Source: Triparma columacea (Eukaryota > Sar > Bolidophyceae > Parmales > Triparmaceae). From it: a stretch of 64,000 bases of DNA. The stretch lies in contig BRYA01000190.1 of NCBI GenBank assembly GCA_030267965.1, positions 1 through 64,000 on the forward strand, given 5' to 3'. The notes under the pieces are model-generated. The model was not told where the DNA came from. It saw only the letters and a list, made by a program, of their open reading frames with translations, and searched no databases. The position numbers and the translations under genes are program-made. Positions within the stretch are counted from its first letter, which is position 1; every line of letters starts with the position of its first letter. This document shows, one piece after another, positions 1 through 11,125 of this stretch.

Positions 1-80
1 CCTAACCCTAACCCTAACCCTAACCCTAACCCTAACCCTAACCCTAACCCTAACCCTAACCCTTAACCCTAACCCTAACC
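1..80. repeat. Telomere repeat array, (CCCTAA)n
   Basis: About 13 tandem copies of CCCTAA with one seven-base variant (CCCTTAA) near position 60-65. The C-rich strand reads 5' to 3' from base 1, which is the orientation expected at a left chromosome end, so the window starts at a real terminus and not at an interstitial array. The G-rich strand is TTAGGG, the type shared by animals, most fungi and stramenopiles. Confidence 0.97.
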
Positions 81-120
81 ACTTCCCTAACAAATCAAAA
101 AATAACACTTATCATATCCT

Positions 121-283
121 ACACCCTTTACACCCTTACACCCTTTACACCCTTTACACCCTTTACACCCTTTACACCCTTTACACCCTTTACACCCTTT
201 ACACCCTTTACACCCTTTACACCCTTTACACCCTTTACATCCTTTACCCTCTTTACACCCTTTACACAATTTACACAATTTAT
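121..283. repeat. Subtelomeric 9-bp satellite, unit CTTTACACC
   Basis: About 15 near-perfect copies of a 9-bp unit lie just inside the telomere. The first unit and the last few carry single-base changes, and decayed relatives (tttacacaa, tttaacact) continue to about 345. Because the unit is a multiple of three it produces open reading frames such as KGV repeats on the minus strand. These are artefacts of the repeat and not genes. Confidence 0.93.
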
Positions 284-760
284 ACCTTTAACACTCTCTA
301 CACCCTTTACACAATTTACACACTTTAACTTACCTTTACACATATCTTTCCATCTTATACCCTCCTCTTTTCTACTTTCCTCTTTCACACTTTCACTTCT
401 CTCCACAACAACACTCACTCTCCTTCAACTCATCTTCATATACATCTACTACACTTCCATTATACTCACAAACCACTATTATACCTCCACAATTCTTAAA
501 ACTTCAAACACTTTCACTACACTTCTACAATACTCACAAACAACCCTAACACTTTCACAACTCTCAAAAACTCCATACACTCCCACGATACTTCCATTAT
601 ACTCACAAACCACTATAATGCTCACACAATACATCTACGACACCTTTACAATATTCCCAACAATAACAAATCAAATCAATTTCTCCTACAAATGTTGCTG
701 CCCTATTAGTCACACCTCACCCATATCTTCCATTGGCAAGACACTGCTTACTTTAGCCTT
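284..760. other. Subtelomeric spacer with a 27-bp direct repeat
   Basis: An A/C/T-rich, G-poor spacer between the satellite and the first gene. A segment beginning acttccattatactc and ending accactat occurs at about 453-479 and again at 590-616. No reading frame with protein-like composition is seen on either strand. Confidence 0.6.
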
Positions 761-3700
761 TCAACCTCCCACCCCAATAATAACTCCACCATCAGCGCCT
801 CCAACACTTGCTCTCCTAATACTTGCCCTTAAAGCACCTGCTAGACCACCCTCAGCTTCAGCATCAACACTTGCTCTCCTCACACTCTCTCTCCTTCTAG
901 CATCTCCTTCTGCTGGAATAAAATTTACAGGAACCAAAGCTTTTATTTCATCAGTGAACCACTCTGGCTGCTCCTCTTCCCATTTAGCCCAGTTTAAGCC
1001 GACCCACTTCTTAACTTCTCCTTCAATTGAGACCCAATGATGCCTTGAGAACCAAAAGACTACAATCTTAATAGCATCACTTTCTCCTTCAAGAAAGTAT
1101 GCCATTGACATATCCTTTGACCTCTGTGTACTCCAGAAGGTGTGCCAGTACTTCCTGTCAATATTCCAAAAGAAGACTGCCAAGCACAGGCCAGTTATCG
1201 GTATGAAATACTTCACAATCAATGATGCAATATCAATTGCCTTCTTATCAACATAAGGTGAAGCTATATCTACTGACACTGGTAGACTTACCATTGTCAA
1301 CAGAAGACCAAACAACCAATACACTCCTCCAACTTCATTTGGATGTCTCAAATGCACAATTGATGTGAAGTCTGTAACTATCTTTGCTAACACTCTGCCA
1401 ATAATGCTACTTACAATCTCTAAGTTGCCCCCCAATGGTGTCCAATACCAGAAGTCACCCCTCAATATCTTAACCAACATATACAGACCAAGGTCAGCTC
1501 CAATGTAGAGAAAGGCCCAACTACCTCCAATTAATCCAAGAAGAACTATTGTTGTACACCTTATTAGAAGCATTCCTGCTGTCAACAACAACATGGACAC
1601 AAATACTACTGTTCTCTTGCTTGCTTTTGCTGGTATATACCCATAGAAGTCTGGTTTTCCTTCTCTATTAGCAGGGGCTGTGTCCCAGTCATAACTAATT
1701 GTTGCAGAGGCAAAACCTGTTGTAATTGCTGACACTGCAACAGAAAGCCATGCTGTAACTCCAACATCTTTGCTGCTTGTTACTACAGCCATAAGTTGGA
1801 TGATCACTCCAGGAATTGCCTCAGCAAACATCTCAAAACCTTTCATACCTGTCATCTCCAGCATTGGGTCAATTGCAGTCCCAACCTCTTGCTTGGCTCC
1901 AGTTGCCACCCTGTAAGCGTCAACTGCAGGCTTGTACCCAAGCAAGATTGGAAGCCACTCCCTTAAGACCTTCTTCATCCCCAACTTCCTGTTTATTATC
2001 CAAACAGCAATCATCTGAAGCCCGATGGACATTACCAAACTTGCCAAAGATGCCTTAAAGTACCCATACTTCTCATCTCTCCAAAACATGTACGTCACAT
2101 ACACATCAGTCAGCAAATCAGACATACTTGTGATAGCGCCAACAGTCACTCTCGCCTTCAACCCCCAAGGAACTTCCTCCAAAAGCCTGTAGCTAATTAT
2201 CTCAAGCATGGGTCTGAACCATTCATATTCCTCATCAAGCTCCTGCAAAGCAGGGAACTGGTGCATCCACTCATCAACAGCGGATTGCACCTGCGTAGTA
2301 GTTGCCAATGTTGACGCTAGGCTATCGCCAATCTCCTTCCCGTCCTTCCTCTCCAGGTCCTTTGCTGCCCCCTCCACCTTCCTAATCCTGTGCAGCTTGT
2401 TCATGACAACAGCGCAAAGCATTGGTGTGACAAACACATATTTCTCTGTAGCCTGTCTCAGAACATAGTTTGACCCTATAAATAACATCACTGCCTCCTC
2501 CTTTGTCATTCCCTTCTTCCTGAAACTTATTGCAACCAGCAGTTGCTCACCCAACAACTTTCCTATTTGTTTAGGATCTAAGCCTGCATATTCTTGTGAA
2601 TTATCATTCACAGCTCGTGAAGCAATTAGTGCACCTCCATTGTCCATGCCAACACTTGCTCTCCTAATACTTGCTCTAAAAGCACCTGCTATACCAACCT
2701 CAGCTGCAGCATCAACACTTGCTCTCCTCACACTCTCTCTCCTTCTAGCACCTCCTGCTGCTGGAATAAACTCTACTGGCACCTTTGCTTTCAATTGATC
2801 AGTAAACCACTCTGGCAGCACTTCTTCCCATATAGCCCAGTTTAAGCCAACCCACTTCTTTATTTCCCCTTCAATTGAACTCCAGTGATGCCTTGATTTT
2901 TCAAAGACTTGAATCTTTATAGCATTGCTTTCCCCTTCAAGGAAATATGCCATTGTCCAGTCCTTTCCCCTTTGTGTACTCCAGAAGGTTGGGCAGTACT
3001 TTTCTTTAATGTTCAAAAAGAAGACAGCAAAGCATATGGTAGTGAGTGGTATGAAATACTTCATGATTGTCGATGCTATATCAATAGCACTCTCATTCAC
3101 ATTAGAATGAGCTACAAATATTGACACTGGTAGGCTTCCCATTGTCATTGCTAGACCAAACAACCAATATACTCCACCAATATCGTATGGATGCCTAAAC
3201 TGCACTATCAAGGTGAAGTCTACAATGATCTTTGTCACAACTCTGCCTAAAATACTACTCAAAATCTCTAAGTTGCTCCCCAAAGGAAACCACCACCAGA
3301 AATCTCCCCTCAAAATCTTAACCAATAAGTACAAACCAAGGTCGGCTCCAATGTAGAGAAGAGCCCAACTACCTCCCATCAACCCAAGAAGAACTATTGT
3401 TGTGCACCTAATTAAAAGCATCCCCGCTGTCAACAGCAACATTGACACAAACACTATTGTTCTCTTTCTTGCTTCAGCAGGTATATAGCCATAGAAGTCT
3501 GGTGCCATTTCTCTCCTAGCAGGGTCTGTGTCCAAGTCATAACTAATTGTCGCTGAGGCAAAGCCTGTTGTAACTGCTGAAACTGCAAGTGAAAGCCATG
3601 CTGAAGTTCCAACATCTTTGTCACTGGTTGCTATAGCCATAAGTTGGATAATCACTCCAGGAATTGCCTCAGCAATCATCTCAATAACTTTCATGACTGT

Positions 3701-4450
3701 CATCTCAAGCATTGCGTCAAGTGCAGTCCCAACCTCTTGCTTTGCTCCAGTTGCCACCCTGTAAGCATCAACTGCAGGCTTGTACCCGAAATAGATTGGA
3801 ATCCACTCACGTACCACTTTCTTCATCCCCAAGTTCCTGTTCTGTAACCACACAAAAAGCATCTGAAACCCAATAGACACTGCCAAACTTGCCAAAGAAG
3901 CTTTGAAGTACCCATACTTCCGATCACTCCAAAATGTATGTGTCACATACACATCAGTCAACAAATCCACCATGCTTGTGACGGCACCAAAAGTAACCCT
4001 TGCCCTCAAGCCTAAGGTAGACTTCAGAAATAATTTCGTAACAATCTCTTCAAGCATGGGCCTTAACCATACATGCTCATTCATGACTTCTTGCACTTCA
4101 GTGAATTGATGCGCCCACTCGTCTACAGCATGAGCAGGAGTCAAAGTAGTCAACATTACTGCTGTCATTGCACTCCCAATCTCCCACCCCCTGGCTTCCT
4201 CCTCACTCTTTTCTTCTCCCTCATTTCTTGCTCTCCTTTTAAATTTGTTCATAACCACAGCATAAAGCATAGTTCTCATGAAACCGTGCTGCTCTGTAGT
4301 CTCTGTCAGTGCCCTATTAGCAGCAATAAATTCCTTCACGACCTCTACCTTACTGTCCATGACTTTTCTTTTCTTCACTCTCTCCATCAGCTGCTCTCCA
4401 AACCTCCTCCCATCCTGTTCCCCTGCTTCTGTGCTCTTCAGCAGATTATC
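761..4450 (-). repeat. Internal tandem duplication of the membrane module (period 1,848 nt)
   Basis: Two copies, about 761-2600 and 2609-4450, lie within the giant gene. Matching landmarks (for instance the stretch starting aacacttgctctcc at 803 and 2651) are exactly 1,848 nt or 616 codons apart, so the duplication is in frame. Long stretches are still recognisable at nucleotide level with scattered substitutions, mostly silent or conservative in the translation. Confidence 0.9.
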
Positions 4451-7400
4451 AAAGTAGTAAGCAGCATCAGTTGCCGTGCTCAGGTGCTCAACTACACTCT
4501 GTTTGCTGGCAGCTTTTCCTAAACCCTTATGTCTAGTCATCATTTCAATGTCTGTCTTCATCTGGCCAGCCTCAGAAAACTTCACAGCTGTGAATACTTT
4601 TGTTTTTGAGCCAATCGTGGTACTACTCAGTGAGCTGTCGATTGAGTCAATCCTGGTACTGCTCAGTGAGCTCAGTGAGCGTTTTGGTGCAAACGCTTCT
4701 TGGTTACCTGTGATTACAAGTGTCTTGTTATTAACTCTGTGAAGCTCAAGCTGGGATTCAAATCCACTTTCAGGGCCCCAGAAGAATGCTGCAACTTCCT
4801 TGTGAGATGCTCTCACAGTTATTGAAGTCTTCCCCCAACCCATTCCCTTCTCTGCCTTTATCAATGTCTGTCCAGTCAACCCACTACTGATCTCTTGAGC
4901 TCCATCAATCTCGTCGAAGTGACTGTCAGTCCCTGGAACTCCCTCAATTGCAATCTCCTCAAACTTTTGAATGATCTGCTGTCTCTTAAAGGGTTCAATC
5001 TTTTTGCTCTTGTCAAACTTCTTCCTTAATTCTGAGACTTGTGCAAGAAACCTTGGTGCAAGCTTGTTCACAATGGAGGAGAAGAAAAAACCGCCAAGGT
5101 CTACATTTGTTGTGAAAGTGACTGATGTTTGTGGAACACCTCCGATAGCGTCAAGTGGCTCAAACACCCATACTGTGTGAATCTTAACTAAAATATTTCC
5201 AGCCTTCACTGGAAATTCTTCCTGAAGTTCATCTGTGTCTGTAACATCAATGATCACTTTGCCGTCATCTTGCTTGAACCAGGTCATTTTACTCCTTCCA
5301 TCACGAGGGTTAAAACCAGGAATACCAAGATTCCTTGTTAAGAAGTAGTAGCAAGTGTGATTGCTTATGCTCTTGACGCTATACTCTGTAATTCCTCTTT
5401 CTTTTGATGTTCTTTTGAACTTTCTAGAATCCATAAACTCGTGAGCAGCACACTCCTCCACACTAGCATCAACTACAGTAGTGGCAAAACCAGTGCCACT
5501 GCTTGCCCCATCAACATGAACTAGCTTCATCTTGACCCTTTCATCGGGACTCTTCAGATCATCAAAGTTCTCCTCCTTCTCACACTTCTCATAAAACTCC
5601 ATCCCCTTCCTGATTGCCTGCTTCTCCTCATCTGTATAATCTTGAGTCTCATTCTTGATAATGTTGGCAAGAGAGGCCAGTGCAGCTTTATCAACCTCTT
5701 CATCTTTATTGAAATATGTTCTTAAGTCAGCAACTGCACCCAGGGCGTTTGGTATCTTTTTGTCAACAAGAGATTTAGGTAAGTGGCCTGCTGCATCAGC
5801 ATGTTGTAGTAGCTCAATCTTGCACTGAGGAACTCCACTAACATTTTCAATGTTAGTTGCGATAAATATGGCTCGTGTTGTTCCTCTTACCAATGTCCAA
5901 GCACTCCCACCATAGTCAACCTCATCTTTCAGAGGCCAGACAGCAACAGAAATGGATTTGTGTGTGTCATTTCTCAGTATTAGCTTGTTGACAAACTCTC
6001 GATTGCTAATGAACTTTGGTAATTTCTTTATGGTCGCAATCACTTTCTCGTTGGGTTTACCCTTGTATGTTTGTATCTCTAGTCTAGCCAGATTCCCTTC
6101 CTCCCTGTCAACAGCCATCCTCTCCCTGCTACAATACTCAAAGTACCAAGCAGCAGCTTCTTCTGCAGTACAGTCTGCTTCACCAAGAGCTCTGCCAAGT
6201 GCAATGCTCTTCTCTCCCTTCAACTGTTGTCTATATTTGATCTCCATCTCCACTCCCTCATAAGGTGACTCAAGAGGCCCCCATCTTCCTTCCTTCTCCC
6301 CACCAAAGAGCTTCTCCAACTCCCCAAACACCTTCTTCTGGTCCTCCTCCAACTCAACGCCCTCCCTCATCCTCTCCACCAAGGCCCCCCTGACCTCAGC
6401 ATCAACTTCCTTCCCGTTCCTCCTGAACTTCTCCTGCAACCTGTTGGCCTCAACAAGCTCGTTCTTTGCAAGGTAGTCAATTGCTTTGTCCATCAGTGTC
6501 TTTTGAAGGCCTTTGAAGTGCAGATCAACTGTCTGAATACGTGTCACCCTACAGACATTTGGAGCAATCTCCTTGAAGAAGAGGGCACCTGTAGTCTCTG
6601 CCAGCACAAATCCTTCCTTACTGAGGTCCTTGAAGCCTCCTCCTGGGTACTCTGTCAGAGGCACAAAAGCTACCATGTAGAAAGTCTGACCATTCTCAAG
6701 TTTAATATTCTTCCACACAAACCAATTCTCAAATAGTCGATTGGTGAAGGCAGGGACCTTAATGCAAGCATGACAGTGCATGCTTCTAGTTCTGTCAAAA
6801 TCATTCCTGATTACCCTTGGTAAGTTCCCATTATTTTTGAAGTGTTTCTCAGACTTCGCAAATGTGTCAAGCAGAAATTCCTCTGCCAATACACCCTTCG
6901 CTGACTTGTCCACAGTGACCCCAAAGGCTGCCCACACATTGTCCTCCTCTCTCCACAGGAACTTGTCAATGCCCTCTTTTAGTGTCCCCTTGACTCTCTT
7001 CCCCTTTGTGTGAAGTGCCTTCTCTAGCCTCCCAACCCTCTCCAACATTGCGTCCTCCTCTATTGTCAGAGGCGGTGCTCTCGGCATGATCTCCTCTACA
7101 AAGTGTCTTTTCCTCCGCTCGTCAATGACTGAAGGCTGTCTGAACTTCTTCATGACTTCATCTAGAATTCCCTTCCATGAAACAAATACATCCTTGTAAG
7201 CTCCTTGCTTGACACTGCTGATGCTGCTTATTTTCCTTCCAACGTTTGTAAACTTGGCAGATTTAAAGCCTTTGACTGTGCGAACATCAACTTCTGATTT
7301 TGTCTCTAATGTTCTCTCCTCTGCCTTAAGAGTTCCCACCATGGTTACTGCAGTTTGTCCAAACTCGTAATCAGTGAAGCGGAGTTTGCCCTTAATAACA

Positions 7401-8462
7401 CCTCGCTTGACAGTCTTGGTATTTGCTAACGCTAGAATTTCGACAAGCTTCGCAGTTGCCTCATCAGAAAGGTCATCCTCATCAAGGGGTGCCAACTCCA
7501 TAATGTGCGTCGATTCGTTGGGAGATACGACTTTGACGTTGAGGAGAAATTCGACAAACTTATTCCCGCTGCCGTAGTGCTGCCAGTAGACGAGTCTGTG
7601 AATGACTCCTCCCTCTTCGTCATACTCGTGGAGGGTCTTCCTTCGGAACTTGCCCTGCTCACAATCGGTGAGTAGAAAGTCGATGATCTTGTCACGCTCG
7701 TCATGGAAAACATCAGCGAGCTCCATAACCTTCACATCGACGTAGAGTTGTTGGGTTGTTCGGTTGTCAATGAGGCCTTCAACGGCTCCTCTGTCCTCCA
7801 GAAGCTTGACAAGTTTGCCTTGTTCAGGACCGAGGGCTGCGTAATTGACCTCGACTGGACCATGTATTGCGGAGGGTGTGTGATTGGGGCCTGAGGGGGG
7901 CTCGGAGGCATAGTTGGTCTTGCCGGCGTCATTCACGACTCCCGCATCTGCTTCAACCTCGCCCTCCATGACGATCTTACTTGGGTGCTGAAAATCATGC
8001 GTTCGCGATTGACGTGTGAAGAAGAGCAACGGAAAGTTGTTCTTAGGTGTGAGTAAAGATGTCGTAAATTGGCATATTCTGTCATCCATCCCCTGTCCAT
8101 ACGCCCTCCCAACTTACCTCTTCATTATAATCCTGCGGCTCATTCCTGATGACGTCGGCAAGAGCCTTCAGTTTGGCTTGGTTAATCTCTTCGTCAGTCA
8201 ACTTGGTGTCACCGATTTTTTTCTCTAACGAATTATCGGCGTCGTCAAGCTCGTCAGGAGGAGCGTAGACGCGAGTAACGCGTCCCTTCTCCATATCATT
8301 GTGATCATTTGAGTCAACAACGTCTTCAGCAGCACCTACAATCCCCTCGTTTACTTCGCTCTCGATGTTGACAAGTTTTCCTTTGGCAGTGGTACCCCTC
8401 TCAACATCGTTTGCAGCGATGATGTGCTTGTCCTCCAGCTTGGGGCTCGCTTGAGTGCTCAT
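761..8462 (-). CDS. Giant START-like / XK-related-like membrane protein (2,523 aa)
   Basis: Two exons join in phase 0: 8118-8462 and 761-7987, with a GTAAGT donor and TTTTCAG acceptor. The start at 8462 is the last ATG before the conserved-looking acidic N-terminus. Residues about 448-1110 hold three START-like (SRPBCC) modules roughly 240 residues apart, marked by repeated SP-E-V-MK openings and GGVPQ strands. Further related, weaker segments flank them. Residues about 1350-1900 and 1965-2523 are two copies of one multi-pass membrane module. Each has DLLTDVYVT or a close variant, an E-x3-E-x2-P-x4-Q helix and a late R-GDFW motif, a pattern resembling XK-related (XKR) scramblases. Each copy ends in an RRRESVRRASVD-type basic tail. 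Lipid binding plus membrane lipid movement is inference. An unrelated polytopic fold is the main alternative. Confidence 0.72.
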
Positions 8463-9434
8463 CTTAACACTCAAATTAGCTTTCTTGACGTCTAAATGGC
8501 GCGTAAGGGGAAACGAACGGGTGCGGTAAGTTTTTAGGGAGCTTTTCACGAGCTATTTACAAACAGTTCTAAGACATTTGCGAAAGTCCCCCCCCCCACA
8601 CCGTCAAAGTGGATTAAAAAGCCCATTTAAATTTCGCGTTTCGCGAATTTTTATCGAAGTTAATGGAGACATACAATGTACTTCGAAAAATGATTAAATC
8701 TCTTACCTTCAACGAGTCGTACGGGGGGGGGGGATAAGAATTTTTGTTTCAACCTGGGAGCAAGGAAGGCGGAGCAAGTGGGAGGTTGGGAGAATTGGGG
8801 AGGTTAGGGAGAGGGGGGAGGGCTTGTTGCTCAATTGGCAGAAATACTGGAAATTGAGGGTACAAATCCGCTATGGATTGGCTACAGTCGCCGGGGGGAG
8901 GATGAAACGTCATTGAAAATGTCTATAGGAACTAAAATCCTCCAAACCATGCAGGAAGAGTCGGTCGGCTCCTTATTCTCATTTATAACCCCCAACGCTT
9001 GAATTTGGAAAATAAACGCATCCAGTCTCTTTTTCGTTATTATTTTTCCACAATGGTAGCTCACCTGGGAAAATATGAGTGCGATATGAGTTCAATGCTT
9101 CCAAACAATTTGATATCTCAAAGAGAGCTAAAATGTTGTAAGGTTGGGGGTGGACAAGCGGAGAGAGGGGGGCGGCTTATGGTGTCGTGACAATCGTCCT
9201 CATCCTGGTCACTGGTGCAGCAAACCGCAGGCCGGCTCACCATCAACCGAGAGAAGTATGGCTTGCAACTTCCGAAGGATTGTATCCAAGTCTTGCCCCA
9301 CGCAACTTCTCCCACACGCGCGTCCTCCAAACTCGCCGCCTCCTCAATATACCCTGTGCGTGTCCTTTGCTCGTCTCCGTAATTAAAACCTCTAAAATCG
9401 AAATTCTGAATTGTTTAAAACCCCAGTCCTCAAT
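8463..9434. other. Intergenic region, no supported gene
   Basis: About 970 bp between two minus-strand genes. It holds a C run (8588-8596), a G run (8722-8731) and a tRNA-like scrap near 8827-8869. The region just upstream of 8462 should contain the promoter of the giant gene. The open frames here have no protein-like pattern. Confidence 0.5.
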
Positions 9435-10457
9435 TTACGCCTTCATTTCGTTAACTCTCTTGAAGACCTCCTCCTCTCTCCTCCTAAGTCTATCCTCCCA
9501 TCCTCCCTCCCCCTCCATTCCCTTCCCCCAAACCTCCTCTCCCTCCTTTTCGCTTTCTTCGCTTTCCTCCCCCTCTTCTACCCCTCCCCCCTCCATTTCC
9601 CTAATGATCCTCTCCCTCTCCTTCCTTCTCCGTCTTTCCATATCCTCCAAGCTTTCCCTATCCCTCCCATCCTTAATCCCTCCCTCCCCCCCCCCCCCCT
9701 TCCCCCACCCCTCCCTTCCAGCCTTCTCCTCCCCCCCCTTCCACGCCGCTCTTACGTTCACGTCGTCCTTGAATCTCTCCACGATACCCCTCCTAGTTTC
9801 ATCCCCCCCCTCAACCCATACCTTGGCCTCTACCCCGTTGTCCTCCCACTTGATCTTACCAACCCTCCCCCCTTTTCCCTCCACGACGTCCCTTATCCAG
9901 GCCTCTGTTACGTTCGATTTGTATGCCTTCTTCCACTTGAACGAGACCTTCTTAACCTTATCGTCCTCCTTCCTTTCCTTCTTCGCCTTCCTCTCCTCTC
10001 TTTCCCTTTTCTCTCTTTCCCTAACTCTATCCAGATTCCCTCTCATAGCCTCCGCCTCCCTCTCCGCTTCCTTCCTCCTCCCTTCCTCCCCCATCCATCC
10101 TTTCTTACCTCTCATAGCCTCCTGTTCTCGTTTGTTAAGCTCGTCTAACATACCCTTCCTCTTCTTACCCATGTTATCCCTCCTCTCTAACTCTCTTTCT
10201 GCCTTTCGTTTCTCCTTAAGTATTGTCTCATCGTAAGCTAGCTTCAACTTCTCGTCTTTAAGCACCTCGTAACTACTCTTAACCTTCATGAACATATCCT
10301 CAGCCACCTTCCTTTGTTCATCTGATTTACCACGCTGTTTGTCGGGGTGGTACTTTAGGGACAGCTTCTTGTAGGCTTTACTAACTACTGAGGGGGGGGA
10401 TAGGACGGGGATACCGAGGATTTCATAATGATCGATGAATTGAGGAGGTTGTGACAT
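9435..10457 (-). CDS. DNAJC17/Cwf23-like J-domain protein with RRM-like segment
   Basis: Single exon, 340 residues. Residues 8-80 form a J domain: DHYEILGI at the start, then AYKKLSLKYHPDK carrying the HPD motif that stimulates Hsp70 ATPase. A long charged coiled-coil region follows. Around residues 170-225 the strand pattern VSFKWKK...GKIKWEDNGVEAKVWVE fits the degenerate RRM of the DNAJC17 (yeast Cwf23) family, whose members work with the spliceosome in the nucleus. The C-terminus is Glu/Gly/Arg-rich with poly-G coding, so its exact length could be affected by sequencing of homopolymers. ATG at 10457 is the only good start ahead of the J domain. Confidence 0.82.
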   Translation of the reverse strand: MSQPPQFIDHYEILGIPVLSPPSVVSKAYKKLSLKYHPDKQRGKSDEQRKVAEDMFMKVKSSYEVLKDEKLKLAYDETILKEKRKAERELERRDNMGKKRKGMLDELNKREQEAMRGKKGWMGEEGRRKEAEREAEAMRGNLDRVREREKREREERKAKKERKEDDKVKKVSFKWKKAYKSNVTEAWIRDVVEGKGGRVGKIKWEDNGVEAKVWVEGGDETRRGIVERFKDDVNVRAAWKGGEEKAGREGWGKGGGGEGGIKDGRDRESLEDMERRRRKERERIIREMEGGGVEEGEESEESEKEGEEVWGKGMEGEGGWEDRLRRREEEVFKRVNEMKA

Positions 10458-11125
10458 ATTGTATTGACAATGTTTGGGGTTAAATTATGGGGAAAGGAGA
10501 GGAGGGAGGAGTGGGTCGAGGAAGTGTGGTTTTTGCTGTCTGTTTTTTGTTGTTTTGAATGTGTTTGTGACTATATTTATGTGGTGTGTGAAGTTATTAG
10601 TTATATATGATTGTAATAATAGTGTGTAATAGTGTGTGAGTTGAAATGTGAGAAACAAGGAGGAAAAGGAAATGAGGAAAAGGAGGAGAAGAAGGGAGAT
10701 TGGAAGGAGGAGCAAAATCGGAGAACCAGAGAAATATGTATACTCCAAACTCTCCCTTCCTTTCCAGATCCTTGTTGTCTCTTGTCTGCGCATCAACGCT
10801 TTGCTCCCGAGTGAGGTGTGAGCTCTGCGTCCACCTTGGCCACGGTGAAGATCATGTTGAAGACGAGCGAATTTGGGAGCAAAACTTTTGGAGCGGGTCA
10901 GGCGTACACAAATTAGTCTTTCCTTTACCATCCGCCGGTATGCGGTGCCGCAAGCGTTGCTCTGCGGGCAAAAATAGTTCAAGGGGGTCAGAGCTGTTTT
11001 GAGAGAAATATCCCAATCGAACCCAAGATCTTGACCCACTTCCCTTGACACCACTTCACCACTTTCTTTCCAGATCTCCTTTAAATTCTGCTTAAAGTCA
11101 ATAATATTACTTTAAATAACATCAT
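10458..11125. other. Divergent intergenic region, no supported gene
   Basis: About 670 bp separating the minus-strand J-domain gene from the plus-strand membrane-protein gene. It should hold both promoters. A 189-codon frame on the minus strand (10485-11054) has no recognisable motif and strongly skewed composition, so I do not call it. I compared it by eye with the common spliceosomal and SRP RNAs and saw no match. Confidence 0.45.

Noticed and set aside
87..418. Minus-strand frames encoding CKG or KGV repeats
   Set aside because: They arise from the 9-bp satellite, whose unit is a multiple of three. No non-repeat coding sequence is attached.
8827..8869. tRNA-like fragment: ttgctcaattgg resembles an A box and ggtacaaatcc a B box
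   Set aside because: The boxes are about 32 nt apart where a tRNA needs about 44, no anticodon arm fits between them and no acceptor stem pairs around them. At most a degraded tRNA scrap.
10485..11054. 189-codon minus-strand frame
   Set aside because: Composition is erratic, no motif is recognisable, and it fills the divergent promoter region between two supported genes.
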